Origin: Aneurinibacillus soli
Lineage (GTDB): Bacteria; Bacillota; Bacilli; Aneurinibacillales; Aneurinibacillaceae
Reading direction: 5' to 3'
DNA: 64,000 nt
Assembly: GCF_002355375.1 (NCBI RefSeq)
Contig: NZ_AP017312.1
Span: 3,472,501-3,536,500 of the forward strand
In this document: positions 17,795 through 26,692 of the stretch, piece by piece
How positions within the stretch are numbered: position 1 is the stretch's first letter
Layout: every line of letters starts with the position of its first letter
Notes under the pieces: model-generated
What the model was told of the DNA's origin: nothing
Database searches by the model: none
The model's input: the letters and a program-made list of their open reading frames with translations, nothing else
Program-made: the position numbers and the translations under genes

Positions 17795-18646
17795 ATGAAA
17801 AACCAACATTACCAAGAAAAAATTTCAGAAACAATTTTAAATCGAAAGGGAGCAAATAAAATTTCGAACATCCCCTCCGAGGTAGTAAATCTATTAAATA
17901 TGGGGAAAATTGAAAGTGTAAATCTGACGGAATGGTTAGCTGTTAATCATATCTCTCTGCTACACAACACTCTTCCTGAAATTTGTTTACAGAATTACAT
18001 AGATGAAATATCAAATACAGTCAATAACTTAAAAGAAAAGACAATAATGAAAATTATCCCGACTATCGGAGGGAAGCTACTCGAAATACTTAGCAGAAAA
18101 AGTGAAGAAGATTATTCTGCTTATTTCCTTCCGCTTGCCATGCATAGATCAGATAGCGTTCGCTGCTGGGCAGCCTATGTAATTGGATTAAACCGTGATC
18201 TATCTATTACTGAAAAGCTTTCGCAAATTAAACCCTTTGCTGCGGATAAACATTTTGGTGTAAGAGAGATTGCCTGGATGGCAGTGCGAGAATCGATTAC
18301 ACAAGAGTTAACAGAGTCCATCGCTATTTTAGAAAAATGGACTGTCGAAGATGATGAGAACATCAGGAGGTTTGCTATTGAATCAACACGTCCCAGAGGA
18401 GTTTGGTGTAAACATATTACTCAATTAAAACAATGCCCTGATTTGGCGATATCATTATTAGAACATGTAAAATCTGACCCGAAAAAGTATGTTCAAGATT
18501 CGGTCGGCAATTGGTTAAATGATGCCAGCAAATCACATCCTGAATGGGTCAGCGTTCTTTGTGACGAATGGCTAAGAACTTCTGATATAAAGGAAACAAA
18601 GCGGATTGTGACCAGAGCCAGAAGAACGATCACGAAAAACATGTAA
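17795..18646 (+). CDS. HEAT-repeat protein of the AlkC/AlkD DNA alkylation repair superfamily
   Basis: A 283-residue all-helical protein made of tandem HEAT-like repeats. The segment with RRFAIESTRPRGVW (about residues 191-205), followed by VQDSVGNWLNDASKSHPEWV (about 230-249), matches the layout of AlkC/AlkD-type glycosylases, where the SEGTRPR and SVANxLND blocks line the DNA-binding groove. Members remove N3- and N7-alkylpurines without base flipping. AT-rich codon use and orphan neighbours suggest recent gain. The superfamily call is fairly secure; activity is not proven by sequence. ATG follows AAAGGTAGG. Confidence 0.7.
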   Translation: MKNQHYQEKISETILNRKGANKISNIPSEVVNLLNMGKIESVNLTEWLAVNHISLLHNTLPEICLQNYIDEISNTVNNLKEKTIMKIIPTIGGKLLEILSRKSEEDYSAYFLPLAMHRSDSVRCWAAYVIGLNRDLSITEKLSQIKPFAADKHFGVREIAWMAVRESITQELTESIAILEKWTVEDDENIRRFAIESTRPRGVWCKHITQLKQCPDLAISLLEHVKSDPKKYVQDSVGNWLNDASKSHPEWVSVLCDEWLRTSDIKETKRIVTRARRTITKNM

Positions 18647-18743
18647 GGCTTTTTCGAATACCTTTATGTTACAAAAGAGGAAAAAGCATTGCAAAGTAGA
18701 TGTATGAAAAATATAGAAAATAGAAGGATGGTTAGGTGAGATC

Positions 18744-19064
18744 GTGAAGGTAATAACAAAATGGTATCAAAATCTACAAGAAAAGAGTGAGCGTAGACGC
18801 GATACTTTAGGTCAGTTACTGCATACTTGTATTTTCTTTCCTTTATTGATGACAGCAATGATGTATCTTATGAATAACTACGGGTGGAAAAGTGCGATTC
18901 CACTTCTTATTATTACGATTATCTTCGGACATAAAACAGAGGATGCCGTTTTTCGTGTGCTTGGTCCATTTGGTTTGAAGATTATAAAGCAGCCGTATCA
19001 CTTCCTGATTTCTCTACTTGTTGTGTTTAGCTATATGTATTTTGTATTAGACATGTATCACTAA
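18744..19064 (+). CDS. Small multi-span membrane protein of unknown function
   Basis: A 106-residue protein from a GTG start with TTAGGTGAG upstream. A basic N-terminal helix (residues 1-22) is followed by three hydrophobic stretches (about 25-45, 49-63 and 85-103). No family is recognised. It is the last gene of the AT-rich patch. Confidence 0.55.
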   Translation: MKVITKWYQNLQEKSERRRDTLGQLLHTCIFFPLLMTAMMYLMNNYGWKSAIPLLIITIIFGHKTEDAVFRVLGPFGLKIIKQPYHFLISLLVVFSYMYFVLDMYH

Positions 19065-19094
19065 CATTAAAAATAGCCATCCCCCTCAAGACGA

Positions 19095-19130
19095 AAAGGA
19101 TGGAAAATTCGTTCGTCTTTTCCATCCTTT
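19095..19130. terminator. Inverted repeat between convergent genes
   Basis: A 13-bp perfect stem (AAAGGATGGAAAA with TTTTCCATCCTTT) lies between the membrane-protein gene and sftA. T runs are short, so it may act weakly in both directions. Confidence 0.55.
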
Positions 19131-19163
19131 CCCCCGTTCTCATATTTTCTCTCTTCTCTCCCT

Positions 19164-21611
19164 TTACTCCAACTCCCCACTTTCAAACAACTGGTTATAC
19201 TCACTTCGGCTCAAGAACACATCTCGTGGCTTGCTGCTTCCGGTATAGCCAGAAATAAACCCTTTCTCCTCCATCATATCGATCAGGCGTGCCGCCCGGT
19301 TATACCCAATCTGGAAGTTGCGCTGCAATAGGGAAGCTGATGCCTGTCCATTCTCCACACAGAACCTCACCACTTCCGCAAACAACTCATCCAGATTCTC
19401 ATTCATCACCGCATGGTTCAAATCTTCTTTCTCAAACAAATACTGCGGTTCACCCTGGCTGCGTACGTATTCAGTGACCATTTCAATTTCTTCATCCGAT
19501 ACATATGGTCCCTGTAGACGCTGTGGTTTTGAACTACCACTTGAATATAACATATCGCCGCGACCTAGCAGACGCTCGGCTCCCCCCATATCAAGAATCG
19601 TACGCGAATCAGTCTGCGACGATACCGAGAATGCTACGCGAGTTGGAATATTCGCTTTGATTAGCCCGGTAATAACATCGACGGACGGTCGCTGCGTTGC
19701 AACGAGCAGGTGAATGCCGCAGGCGCGTGCTTTCTGAGCGATGCGGCAGATCGATTCTTCTACATCCCCTGGTGCCACCATCATCAGATCCGCCAACTCG
19801 TCAATAATAATGACAATACTCGGCAGCACAAGATCCGGCTGGTCTGGATAGTTGCGGCGCATCAATTCATTGTAGCGCTTCATATCACGAGCACCCGCTT
19901 CTGCCAACTTTTCGTAACGGCTATCCATCTCCTGTACCGCCCACTTCAGCGCCGCAGTCGCCTGCTTCGGATCGGTTACAACCGGTGTAATCAGGTGCGG
20001 CAGACGGTTGTACGGTGCGAGCTCGACCATTTTCGGGTCAATGAGCAAAAGACGTACTTCCTGCGGTGTCGCCTTATACAACAGGCTGACAATAATGGAG
20101 TTGATACATACACTTTTACCGGAACCCGTAGCTCCTGCAATAAGACCGTGTGGCATTTTAGCAAGATCTACCACAACAGGTTCCCCACCGATGTCGACGC
20201 CAAGCGCCACCGTAAGCGGTGCTTCCGGCTCCTGGAACACCGGTGTCTCCAGAATGGAACGCAGGTAGACCGGCATACTATGCGCATTCGGTACTTCGAT
20301 CCCGACTGCCGAACGGCCTGGAATTGGTGCTTCAATCCGAATATCACGGGCGGCTAAGCTCAGCTTAATATCGTCGATCAGATTGGTAATTTTGTTCACC
20401 TTTACACCCGGAGCAGGCTGAATCTCATAACGTGTCACGGTCGGTCCTTGCACAGCTCCAATTACTTCAGCGTTCACATTGAAATTAGCCAGTGTACGCG
20501 CCAACACATCCTGTTGATGATACACAAACGCCGTATCATGCGGCTCTGCGTCCGGAACCGCAGCTAGCAGTGCAAGTGACGGTTTATCATAGACAAGTGT
20601 CTCCTGATGTGCCGGATGCAGAGGTGATTCCAAAACCTGTGGCGACGAAACCGTTCTCTCCGGCACAAAAGGCTGTATGGCCGGCGCTTCTTTCTTCTCC
20701 GGTATCACTATCGAAATCTCAGGAACAGCAGGCAGGATAGTACTCATCTCTTCCTCTGGCTCAGGAGTTATCGGTAATGATTGTACGACGATCTCAGCAG
20801 ATACAGATGCTTGTTCTATCGGTGTAGGTGGCGCTACATATGTAATTCGCACGTCTGGAGCTGCTGCTACAGGCGTTTTCGACTTCGTTTCCACTGTTGG
20901 CATCTCTGGCTCTGGAACCGACGCTGCTACTATTTCTGTAGTAGGGGCAAGCTCACGCTCAACATTCCCAGTCTGCACCGGCATTGAGGCGCTCTTGTGC
21001 TCCGGCTCAGTCGGGTGCTCTATGGCCGGTGGCGTACGATTTGAAGTAGGCTCAAGCGGCGTCTCCTTGAATGACATCGGATGCCGAAGTGACGGAGTGA
21101 GCGCCGTCGGCTTCCAGCGCTCGGTCTCTTCTTCTGATTGATCCGGTCTGCGGCGCCCATATACAGGGGAGATCACTTCGGTCGGTCGGAACGGTCGCCT
21201 CTCCTCCCGCTTGACAACGGAACGGTTCGGCGTCTGCGTATCTGCCTGTTTTTGCGGTTCCACAGACGGACGAGATGTGGAACTTGAAGAAACCGGACGG
21301 CGTGCCGATTTTTCCTGCACTGACTCAGCCTGTTTCGGCTCATCCGGAATCAGCGGAAAACGAAACGCTTCATTACGACGCGTCTGCTGCGTCCCACCTT
21401 GCTCTTCTATCTGCGGATGTTCGCGCCGAGAATCCGATGAGTAGCGCCCTCCTTTGTTCTTCGGATAAATCGTAGCCGTACGGATGGTCAGATTACGATT
21501 GGCAATCGGCACGGAAGACGGCGCGTCCGTCTCTCTTCTGAATTCTTCTGTTTCAACTTCTTCTTCATCTATTTGAAACCACTTTTTAAATCGCTCTATC
21601 CAGTTTTTCAC
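19164..21611 (-). CDS. sftA: FtsK/SpoIIIE-type DNA translocase, soluble SftA-like
   Basis: An 815-residue translocase without N-terminal membrane helices, which points to SftA rather than FtsK or SpoIIIE. Residues about 35-350 are a Pro/Glu/Thr-rich linker; then come the alpha and beta motor domains with Walker A GATGSGKS (near 495) and Walker B VIIIDELADLMM, and a C-terminal gamma winged helix (ASLLQRNFQIGYNRAARLIDMMEEKG) that reads KOPS/SRS-type DNA. SftA works at the closing septum to clear chromosome DNA. Start: GTG at 21611 (VKNWIERF) has GGAAAGGAAGAG upstream; a GTG ten codons earlier has none. Confidence 0.9.
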   Translation of the reverse strand: MKNWIERFKKWFQIDEEEVETEEFRRETDAPSSVPIANRNLTIRTATIYPKNKGGRYSSDSRREHPQIEEQGGTQQTRRNEAFRFPLIPDEPKQAESVQEKSARRPVSSSSTSRPSVEPQKQADTQTPNRSVVKREERRPFRPTEVISPVYGRRRPDQSEEETERWKPTALTPSLRHPMSFKETPLEPTSNRTPPAIEHPTEPEHKSASMPVQTGNVERELAPTTEIVAASVPEPEMPTVETKSKTPVAAAPDVRITYVAPPTPIEQASVSAEIVVQSLPITPEPEEEMSTILPAVPEISIVIPEKKEAPAIQPFVPERTVSSPQVLESPLHPAHQETLVYDKPSLALLAAVPDAEPHDTAFVYHQQDVLARTLANFNVNAEVIGAVQGPTVTRYEIQPAPGVKVNKITNLIDDIKLSLAARDIRIEAPIPGRSAVGIEVPNAHSMPVYLRSILETPVFQEPEAPLTVALGVDIGGEPVVVDLAKMPHGLIAGATGSGKSVCINSIIVSLLYKATPQEVRLLLIDPKMVELAPYNRLPHLITPVVTDPKQATAALKWAVQEMDSRYEKLAEAGARDMKRYNELMRRNYPDQPDLVLPSIVIIIDELADLMMVAPGDVEESICRIAQKARACGIHLLVATQRPSVDVITGLIKANIPTRVAFSVSSQTDSRTILDMGGAERLLGRGDMLYSSGSSKPQRLQGPYVSDEEIEMVTEYVRSQGEPQYLFEKEDLNHAVMNENLDELFAEVVRFCVENGQASASLLQRNFQIGYNRAARLIDMMEEKGFISGYTGSSKPRDVFLSRSEYNQLFESGELE

Positions 21612-21807
21612 TGTTCTGTTCTCTTCCTTTCCCCACAGCACTGTACGATGTGTTGCTATATTATTGTAGCATGCCTTTACTTGCTTTTCCTATCTCCTCC
21701 TGGTATATGAGTGAAATTGGGCCATTTTTTCCTCGAATTCTTTTTGTGTATAATGAACGTACAAAAAATTTTTAAGTAAAGTTAAGCATAAAAGAACGGT
21801 CTTTTGT

Positions 21808-22492
21808 ATGAAACATATACAGGGCAAGTATAATATTAAAGCGGTTTCTACCATTGTGAGAATTACAACACATACACTTCGTGCCTGGGAACGACGCTAC
21901 GGAATCATTGAGCCGCAGCGCACTGAATCCGGACATCGATTATACACCGAGGAAGACGTTGCTGCGCTGGCTCAAGGAACAAGTGGACAAAGGACTTCAT
22001 ATTAGTAAAGCTGTCGATCTGCTCAAAAATGGAGAGATGCATCATCCACGTAAACCAGCTCTCCGATCCAAACATGCTGCTCACACTGAGCACCCGCTGA
22101 TCACACGCAAACAACACGAACTAATCGAGGCCCTACTTGCGTTTAACGAATCAGAAGCTCACCATTTTCTTGATTTATGCCTGACCTTGTGGGATATGGA
22201 ATCTGTGCTACACGATATCATCATGCCGGGAGAAGAATTACACACCATCCTGACTGCAATTCAACCTCATGCTGTCTGTCTATCTGTTACAATAGAAGAA
22301 AATCTCTCACAACTGTCGCAACGTGTTCATGACCTTTGGAAAGCCTACCCCACTCTCGTCATCAGCATCGGTGGACAAGCAACTCAACTACCTGCTTTCC
22401 CGGAAAACCTTGCTCCTTATGTAATCGGAACGACACGAATTGATTGGGAAGTTTGGCTATCTAACCTGCTTGATGTATTTTATCATTCGTAA
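21808..22492 (+). pseudogene. MerR-type regulator with B12-binding-like C-terminus, frameshifted
   Basis: Two frames make one gene. From 21808 a MerR DNA-binding domain reads to EEDVAAL (65 codons in this frame, stop at 22005). Near 21965 the homology moves to the next frame, giving LLRWLKEQVDKGLHISKAVDLLK, the normal continuation of the MerR helix, and runs to 22492. Beyond it a cap-like helix set (ELIEALLAFNESEAHHF) jumps directly to a Rossmann-like part (DAVCLSVT-type strand, VISIGG). The central segment that would hold the histidine of a B12-binding domain is missing. So the gene shows a frameshift plus an internal deletion. A TATAAT at 21749-21754 may be its promoter. A sequencing error could explain the frameshift but not the deletion. 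Confidence 0.75.
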
Positions 22493-22512
22493 CAGATGGA
22501 GGCTGATAGACG

Positions 22513-22911
22513 ATGAAAATACCTCGCATGACTGTTTTCCTGTTCCTACTTGCTTGCCTACTTCTTACCGCCGGGTGTAAGGAATATAGTACCCAAACTG
22601 TAGAAGCGCTCGGTGAAAAAGAATTAATCGGTTCATATTCTACCTATAACAAAACAATAGATAAATCGTTTACTATTGACATGGACACAACGCTTGCCAT
22701 ACAGATCGAAGAATTGAGTTTTAAAAAAGGGACGATGTCACTCATTGTCACCGATCCAGCGGGAACACCAGTCCTGACCAAAACGTTTCAGCCTGGTTCC
22801 TATCAAGATGGCTACATTGTACATATGAACAAAAAAGGGTCGTATACGATGACATTTTCCTTCAATCATGTAGAACAAGGAAAGCACACGATCCACTGGG
22901 AAACAGACTAA
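22513..22911 (+). CDS. Putative lipoprotein
   Basis: A 132-residue protein with a signal ending in the lipobox LTAGC (Cys22). The mature 110 residues look like a small beta-sandwich (alternating strands, SYQDGYIVHMNKKGSYTMTFSF). There is no recognised family. GGAGG lies 10 nt before ATG, and it follows the broken regulator by 20 bp. Confidence 0.7.
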   Translation: MKIPRMTVFLFLLACLLLTAGCKEYSTQTVEALGEKELIGSYSTYNKTIDKSFTIDMDTTLAIQIEELSFKKGTMSLIVTDPAGTPVLTKTFQPGSYQDGYIVHMNKKGSYTMTFSFNHVEQGKHTIHWETD

Positions 22912-22987
22912 TCATTTCTAGTTACATGTACATGCGACTATCCTATTATGGAATACATCCGTATGTACGATAAGGAGGCATGGTACT

Positions 22988-23371
22988 ATGAATCCTGATT
23001 TCATTCATGTGAAAGAGATGGAAGGAACGCTCTTGCTTTCCCAAACGCTAAGAAATCATAGCTGTCGCGTCACAACAAAAGAAATTATTTTGCAGCGTCC
23101 GCATTGTACGTATCAGATTTTATTTGCCGACATTATTAGCATACTGCCGCATGAAGTGCCTAGCAAAAGCATGTTGCTGCCAACGCCAGGCAACTCGGTC
23201 GAAAAAGTTCCGACCTATCTGGTAGCCGACTACTACAAGATCCGGGCAGAAAAAATTCGTATTTATAATCGATCCGGCATCCATGAGACCGCCGAGACGG
23301 ATTTCATTCTGCCACTACATGCACGCTTTTTCCCGTATGTGCAGAAATACAGCAATTTGACCGCCATTTAA
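22988..23371 (+). CDS. Conserved-looking hypothetical protein
   Basis: A 127-residue soluble protein; a strong AAGGAGG site precedes the ATG. The pattern of strands (RVTTKEIILQR, YQILFADIISILPHE, YYKIRAEKIRIYNRSG) resembles a small PH-like barrel of the kind that senses or binds lipids, but this is only a guess from alternation of residues. No motif is known to me. Confidence 0.65.
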   Translation: MNPDFIHVKEMEGTLLLSQTLRNHSCRVTTKEIILQRPHCTYQILFADIISILPHEVPSKSMLLPTPGNSVEKVPTYLVADYYKIRAEKIRIYNRSGIHETAETDFILPLHARFFPYVQKYSNLTAI

Positions 23372-23394
23372 CAGGCGGTCTTTTCTTTGAAAAG

Positions 23395-23558
23395 AGATGA
23401 ACACATAAGGGCGATCTGAGGACAGAGGCTGTCCCCATAGCCATCAAGTTAAGAAGTTTGATAAGATGGTGGCATGAGACATTTTTCGTTTCCTCCTCTG
23501 GTAGGGTGGTTGTGGTGACTTATCTATACCACAGGAAAGGGAAAATGTCTCTTTTTAT
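23395..23558 (+). other. Possible relic of another insertion sequence
   Basis: This noncoding stretch starts with GGACAGAGGCTGTCC, then an inverted CCATC...GATGG, and ends with GGAAAGGGAAA before an ATG that opens a short frame (MSLFMMEEKW...) closing within the TnpB element. It looks like the left end and first codons of a transposase gene cut by the TnpB element. The parent IS is not identified. Confidence 0.3.
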
Positions 23559-23662
23559 GATGGAAGAAAAGTGGGAGATGAATTTCGGTTGGCGTAAGCC
23601 AAAGATATCAGAATTATGATAGAATAGAACGAACGTTCCTTATAGAAATGAGGTGATTGGAT

Positions 23663-24769
23663 ATGGCAAATAAAGCATACAAGTTCCGTTTGTACCCAAC
23701 ACAGGAACAGAAGTATTTTCTTGCAAAAACATTCGGTTGTGTACGTTTCGTTTACAACAAAATGCTGGCTGAACGAAAAGAAATGTATGAGCAATTCAAG
23801 GACGATAAAGAAACGCTAAAGCAGCAACCGTTTCCGACTCCTGCTAAATATAAAGATGAGTTTGCATGGCTCAAAGAAGTAGATAGCCTTGCATTAGCGA
23901 ATGCCCAACTAAACCTGCAAAAAGCATACAAAAATTTCTTTTCAGGTCGTGCGGAATTTCCGAAGTTCAAAAATCGTAAGGCGAGACAGTCCTATACAAC
24001 TAACGTGGTCAACGGTAATATTATGCTTTTGGATGGCTATATCAAATTACCGAAACTCAAGCTTGTAAAAATCAAACAGCATCGAGAAATTCCATCGCAT
24101 CATATCATTAAGTCTTGTACGATTTCTCGAACAAAAACAGGAAAATACTATGTGTCGATTCTTACCAAATATGAACACAAACCTGCACAAAAAGAAGTAC
24201 AAGCTGTCGTGGGCTTAGATTTTTCCATGAAAGGCTTATTTGTCGAGAGTGAAGAAGGTAAGACAGCCAATTACCCTCGCTTCTATCGTCAAGCTTTGGA
24301 AAAACTAGCAAAGGAACAGCGTATTTTATCACGCAGAAAGAAAAGTTCTAATCGTTGGCACAAGCAGCGACTGAAAGTAGCCAAGCTACACGAAAGAATT
24401 GCGAACCAACGAAAAGACTTTCTTCATAAAGAATCGCATAAATTGACGAAGCAGTATGACTGCGTGGTGATCGAAGACCTCAACATGAAAGGAATGTCAC
24501 AAGCCCTCAACTTTGGAAAAAGTGTTGCGGACAATGCATGGGGCATGTTCACGACACTCCTCAAATATAAGTTAGAGGAGCAAGGGAAAAAGCTGATCAA
24601 GATAGATAAGTGGTTTCCCTCATCAAAAACTTGCTCATGTTGTGGTCAAGTAAAGGAGTCTCTATTTCTTTCTGAGCGTACATTCCACTGTGATTGTGGT
24701 TTTGTAGCAGACAGGGACTGGAACGCCTCGATCAATATCAAGCGTGAAGGACTGCGACGATTAGCATAA
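23663..24769 (+). CDS. tnpB: TnpB RNA-guided nuclease of IS200/IS605 type
   Basis: A 368-residue TnpB, ancestor-type of Cas12. The N-terminal WED/REC part starts KAYKFRLYPTQEQ. The split RuvC site has the first Asp near 186 (GLDFSMKG), Glu near 271 (VIEDLNMKGM) and a final DRDWNAS box near 350. A zinc ribbon has Cys324, Cys327 (CSCCG) and Cys343, Cys345 (CDCG). All catalytic positions look intact, so it may be an active nuclease guided by RNA from the element's right end. The ATG at 23663 follows GAGGTG by 7 nt; an upstream TTG is less likely. It helps keep the element at its site by cutting empty donor DNA in studied relatives. Confidence 0.92.
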   Translation: MANKAYKFRLYPTQEQKYFLAKTFGCVRFVYNKMLAERKEMYEQFKDDKETLKQQPFPTPAKYKDEFAWLKEVDSLALANAQLNLQKAYKNFFSGRAEFPKFKNRKARQSYTTNVVNGNIMLLDGYIKLPKLKLVKIKQHREIPSHHIIKSCTISRTKTGKYYVSILTKYEHKPAQKEVQAVVGLDFSMKGLFVESEEGKTANYPRFYRQALEKLAKEQRILSRRKKSSNRWHKQRLKVAKLHERIANQRKDFLHKESHKLTKQYDCVVIEDLNMKGMSQALNFGKSVADNAWGMFTTLLKYKLEEQGKKLIKIDKWFPSSKTCSCCGQVKESLFLSERTFHCDCGFVADRDWNASINIKREGLRRLA

Positions 24770-24881
24770 TCATATACAGAGCATGGAACAGGCTCGATAG
24801 CTAAGTGCATTTCGTACCAGTAGGTGTGATTACCTTAGAAGCCCCCACCTCTAAGCGAAGCGTAGGTGGCGGATAGTTCAC
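24640..24881 (+). ncRNA. Predicted omegaRNA (reRNA) overlapping the 3' end of tnpB
   Basis: In TnpB elements the guide RNA covers the end of tnpB and the right end, with the guide taken from DNA just outside. Here the region ends with the hairpin CCACCT/AGGTGG and TTCAC at 24881, so the guide would start at 24882 (AATAGTGGTACAATAATTG). The 5' limit is approximate. No RNA family search was possible. Confidence 0.5.
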
Positions 24882-24938
24882 AATAGTGGTACAATAATTG
24901 AAATTTAAAAAAGTTTTAGTAATGTGGAGGGATTTATC

Positions 24939-26615
24939 GTGGCAGAGTTACGCAGCAACATGATTAAAAAAGGGTTTGACCGTGCGCCGCACCGCAGCCT
25001 GCTCCGTGCAGCCGGTGTAAAAGATGAAGATTTCGATAAACCATTTATTGCGGTGTGCAATTCATATATTGATATCATTCCGGGCCACGTTCACCTTCAA
25101 GAATTCGGAAAAGTCGTAAAAGAAGCAATTCGTGAAGCAGGTGGCGTTCCATTTGAATTTAATACAATCGGCGTAGATGATGGCATTGCGATGGGCCATA
25201 TCGGCATGCGTTATTCGCTGCCAAGCCGTGAAATTATCGCGGATTCTGTTGAAACCGTAGTAGCGGCACACTGGTTTGACGGCATGATCTGCATTCCGAA
25301 CTGTGACAAGATCACGCCAGGGATGATGATGGCAGCGCTTCGTCTGAACATTCCAACGATCATGGTCAGTGGTGGTCCAATGGCAGCTGGTAAAACAAGC
25401 GATGGACGCAAAATCTCGCTTTCTTCCGTATTTGAAGGTGTAGGCGCGTACCAGGCCGGCAAACTTGACGACAAAGGGCTGCAAGAACTTGAACAGTACG
25501 GCTGCCCAACGTGCGGCTCCTGTTCCGGTATGTTTACCGCTAACTCAATGAACTGTCTCGCCGAAGCACTCGGCCTCGCACTCCCGGGCAATGGTACGAT
25601 TCTGGCTACTTCTCCAGAGCGTAAAGAATTGGCTAAGAAAGCGGCGAAACAATTGCTTGAACTGATCGACAAAGACATCAAACCACGTGATATCGTAACC
25701 GAAAAAGCAATCGACAACGCATTCGCGCTCGATATGGCACTTGGCGGTTCAACGAATACCGTGCTCCATACACTCGCTCTCGCTAACGAAGCAGGGGTAG
25801 AATACCCACTTGAGCGCATTAATGAAGTAGCAGCACGCGTGCCACATCTGTCCAAGCTCGCTCCGGCATCAGACTGGCATATCGAAGATTTGCACGCAGC
25901 AGGTGGCGTATCTGCTGTCCTGAATGAGCTCTCGAAAAAAGAAGGTGCCATCCATCTCGACACAATGACCGTTACTGGCAAAACACTCGGGGAAAACGTA
26001 GCGGGACACGATGTTACCGACCACAATGTTATCTACCCGCTTGATAAGCCATACAGCGAAACTGGCGGTCTGGCTGTTCTGTTCGGCAACCTCGCTCCAG
26101 ACGGTGCGATCATCAAAACAGGCGGCGTTCAAGGCGGCATCACGCGCCATGAAGGTCCAGCCATCGTATTTGACTCGCAAGAAGAAGCACTGGAAGGTAT
26201 TTCTGCAGGGCGTGTAAAAGAAGGCCATGTCGTCATCATCCGCTACGAAGGTCCAAAAGGCGGACCAGGTATGCCGGAAATGCTGGCACCAACGTCGCAA
26301 ATCGTCGGCATGGGCCTCGGCCCGAAAGTTGCGCTTGTAACAGACGGACGTTTCTCTGGCGCATCCCGTGGTCTCTCAATCGGTCATGCTTCTCCAGAAG
26401 CAGCTGAAGGTGGACCGCTCGCATTCGTACAAGATGGCGACCATGTTGTGATCGACATTGCGGCACGTCGTATGGATGTAGACGTACCAGAAGACGAATG
26501 GGCACGTCGTAAAGCGGAATGGAAAGGCTTCGAGCCAAAAGTGAAAACTGGCTATCTGGCTCGCTATTCTAAACTCGTAACATCTGCTAGTACAGGCGGC
26601 ATTATGAAAATCTAG
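24939..26615 (+). CDS. ilvD: Dihydroxy-acid dehydratase IlvD
   Basis: A 558-residue enzyme of valine, isoleucine and pantothenate synthesis; it dehydrates 2,3-dihydroxy acids to 2-keto acids using an Fe-S cluster and Mg. Seen: the cluster region with Cys in [22 protein letters not shown] and [11 protein letters not shown], the metal/substrate motif GGSTNT, and the C-terminal GRFSGASRG with HASPEA. The start is GTG at 24939 with GGAGG 8 nt upstream; the GTG five codons earlier overlaps that site. Its upstream region is only 57 bp from the TnpB element end, so the element may have replaced or moved the native promoter. Confidence 0.95.
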   Translation: MAELRSNMIKKGFDRAPHRSLLRAAGVKDEDFDKPFIAVCNSYIDIIPGHVHLQEFGKVVKEAIREAGGVPFEFNTIGVDDGIAMGHIGMRYSLPSREIIADSVETVVAAHWFDGMICIPNCDKITPGMMMAALRLNIPTIMVSGGPMAAGKTSDGRKISLSSVFEGVGAYQAGKLDDKGLQELEQYGCPTCGSCSGMFTANSMNCLAEALGLALPGNGTILATSPERKELAKKAAKQLLELIDKDIKPRDIVTEKAIDNAFALDMALGGSTNTVLHTLALANEAGVEYPLERINEVAARVPHLSKLAPASDWHIEDLHAAGGVSAVLNELSKKEGAIHLDTMTVTGKTLGENVAGHDVTDHNVIYPLDKPYSETGGLAVLFGNLAPDGAIIKTGGVQGGITRHEGPAIVFDSQEEALEGISAGRVKEGHVVIIRYEGPKGGPGMPEMLAPTSQIVGMGLGPKVALVTDGRFSGASRGLSIGHASPEAAEGGPLAFVQDGDHVVIDIAARRMDVDVPEDEWARRKAEWKGFEPKVKTGYLARYSKLVTSASTGGIMKI

Positions 26616-26631
26616 TTTTCTGCCGATAATG

Positions 26632-26676
26632 AAGGTACGTGATCCGGAACTTTTTCCTGATTGCGTACCTTTTTTG
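26632..26676 (+). terminator. Terminator of ilvD
   Basis: An eight-bp stem AAGGTACG/CGTACCTT with a 24-nt loop is followed by TTTTTTG, 16 bp past the ilvD stop. Confidence 0.8.
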
Positions 26677-26692
26677 TATGTAAGGAGGAACC

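Larger units (their letters stand above)
23559..24881 (+). mobile_element. IS200/IS605-family element carrying only tnpB
   Basis: The unit holds an intact tnpB and no tnpA. The proposed left end follows TTTAT (23554-23558), a plausible target-adjacent motif, and has a TTGGC-GTAA-GCCAA hairpin at 23589-23602. The right end carries the hairpin CCACCT ... AGGTGG (24845-24869) and closes with TAGTTCAC, as in many IS605 right ends. There are no terminal inverted repeats or target duplication, as expected. Exact ends are inferred. Without TnpA it depends on a relative for movement. Confidence 0.7.

Noticed and set aside
23559-24881. TnpB as a Cas12-type CRISPR effector
   Set aside because: Size, IS605 right end and lack of cas1/cas2 or repeats show a transposon-borne TnpB.
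24882-24938. T-box or leucine-responsive leader before ilvD
   Set aside because: Only 57 bp separate the TnpB element from ilvD; no T-box sequence or leader peptide fits.
25211-26026. 271-codon frame antisense to ilvD
   Set aside because: Shadow of a well-conserved gene; no ribosome site, Ser-rich composition typical of antisense reading.
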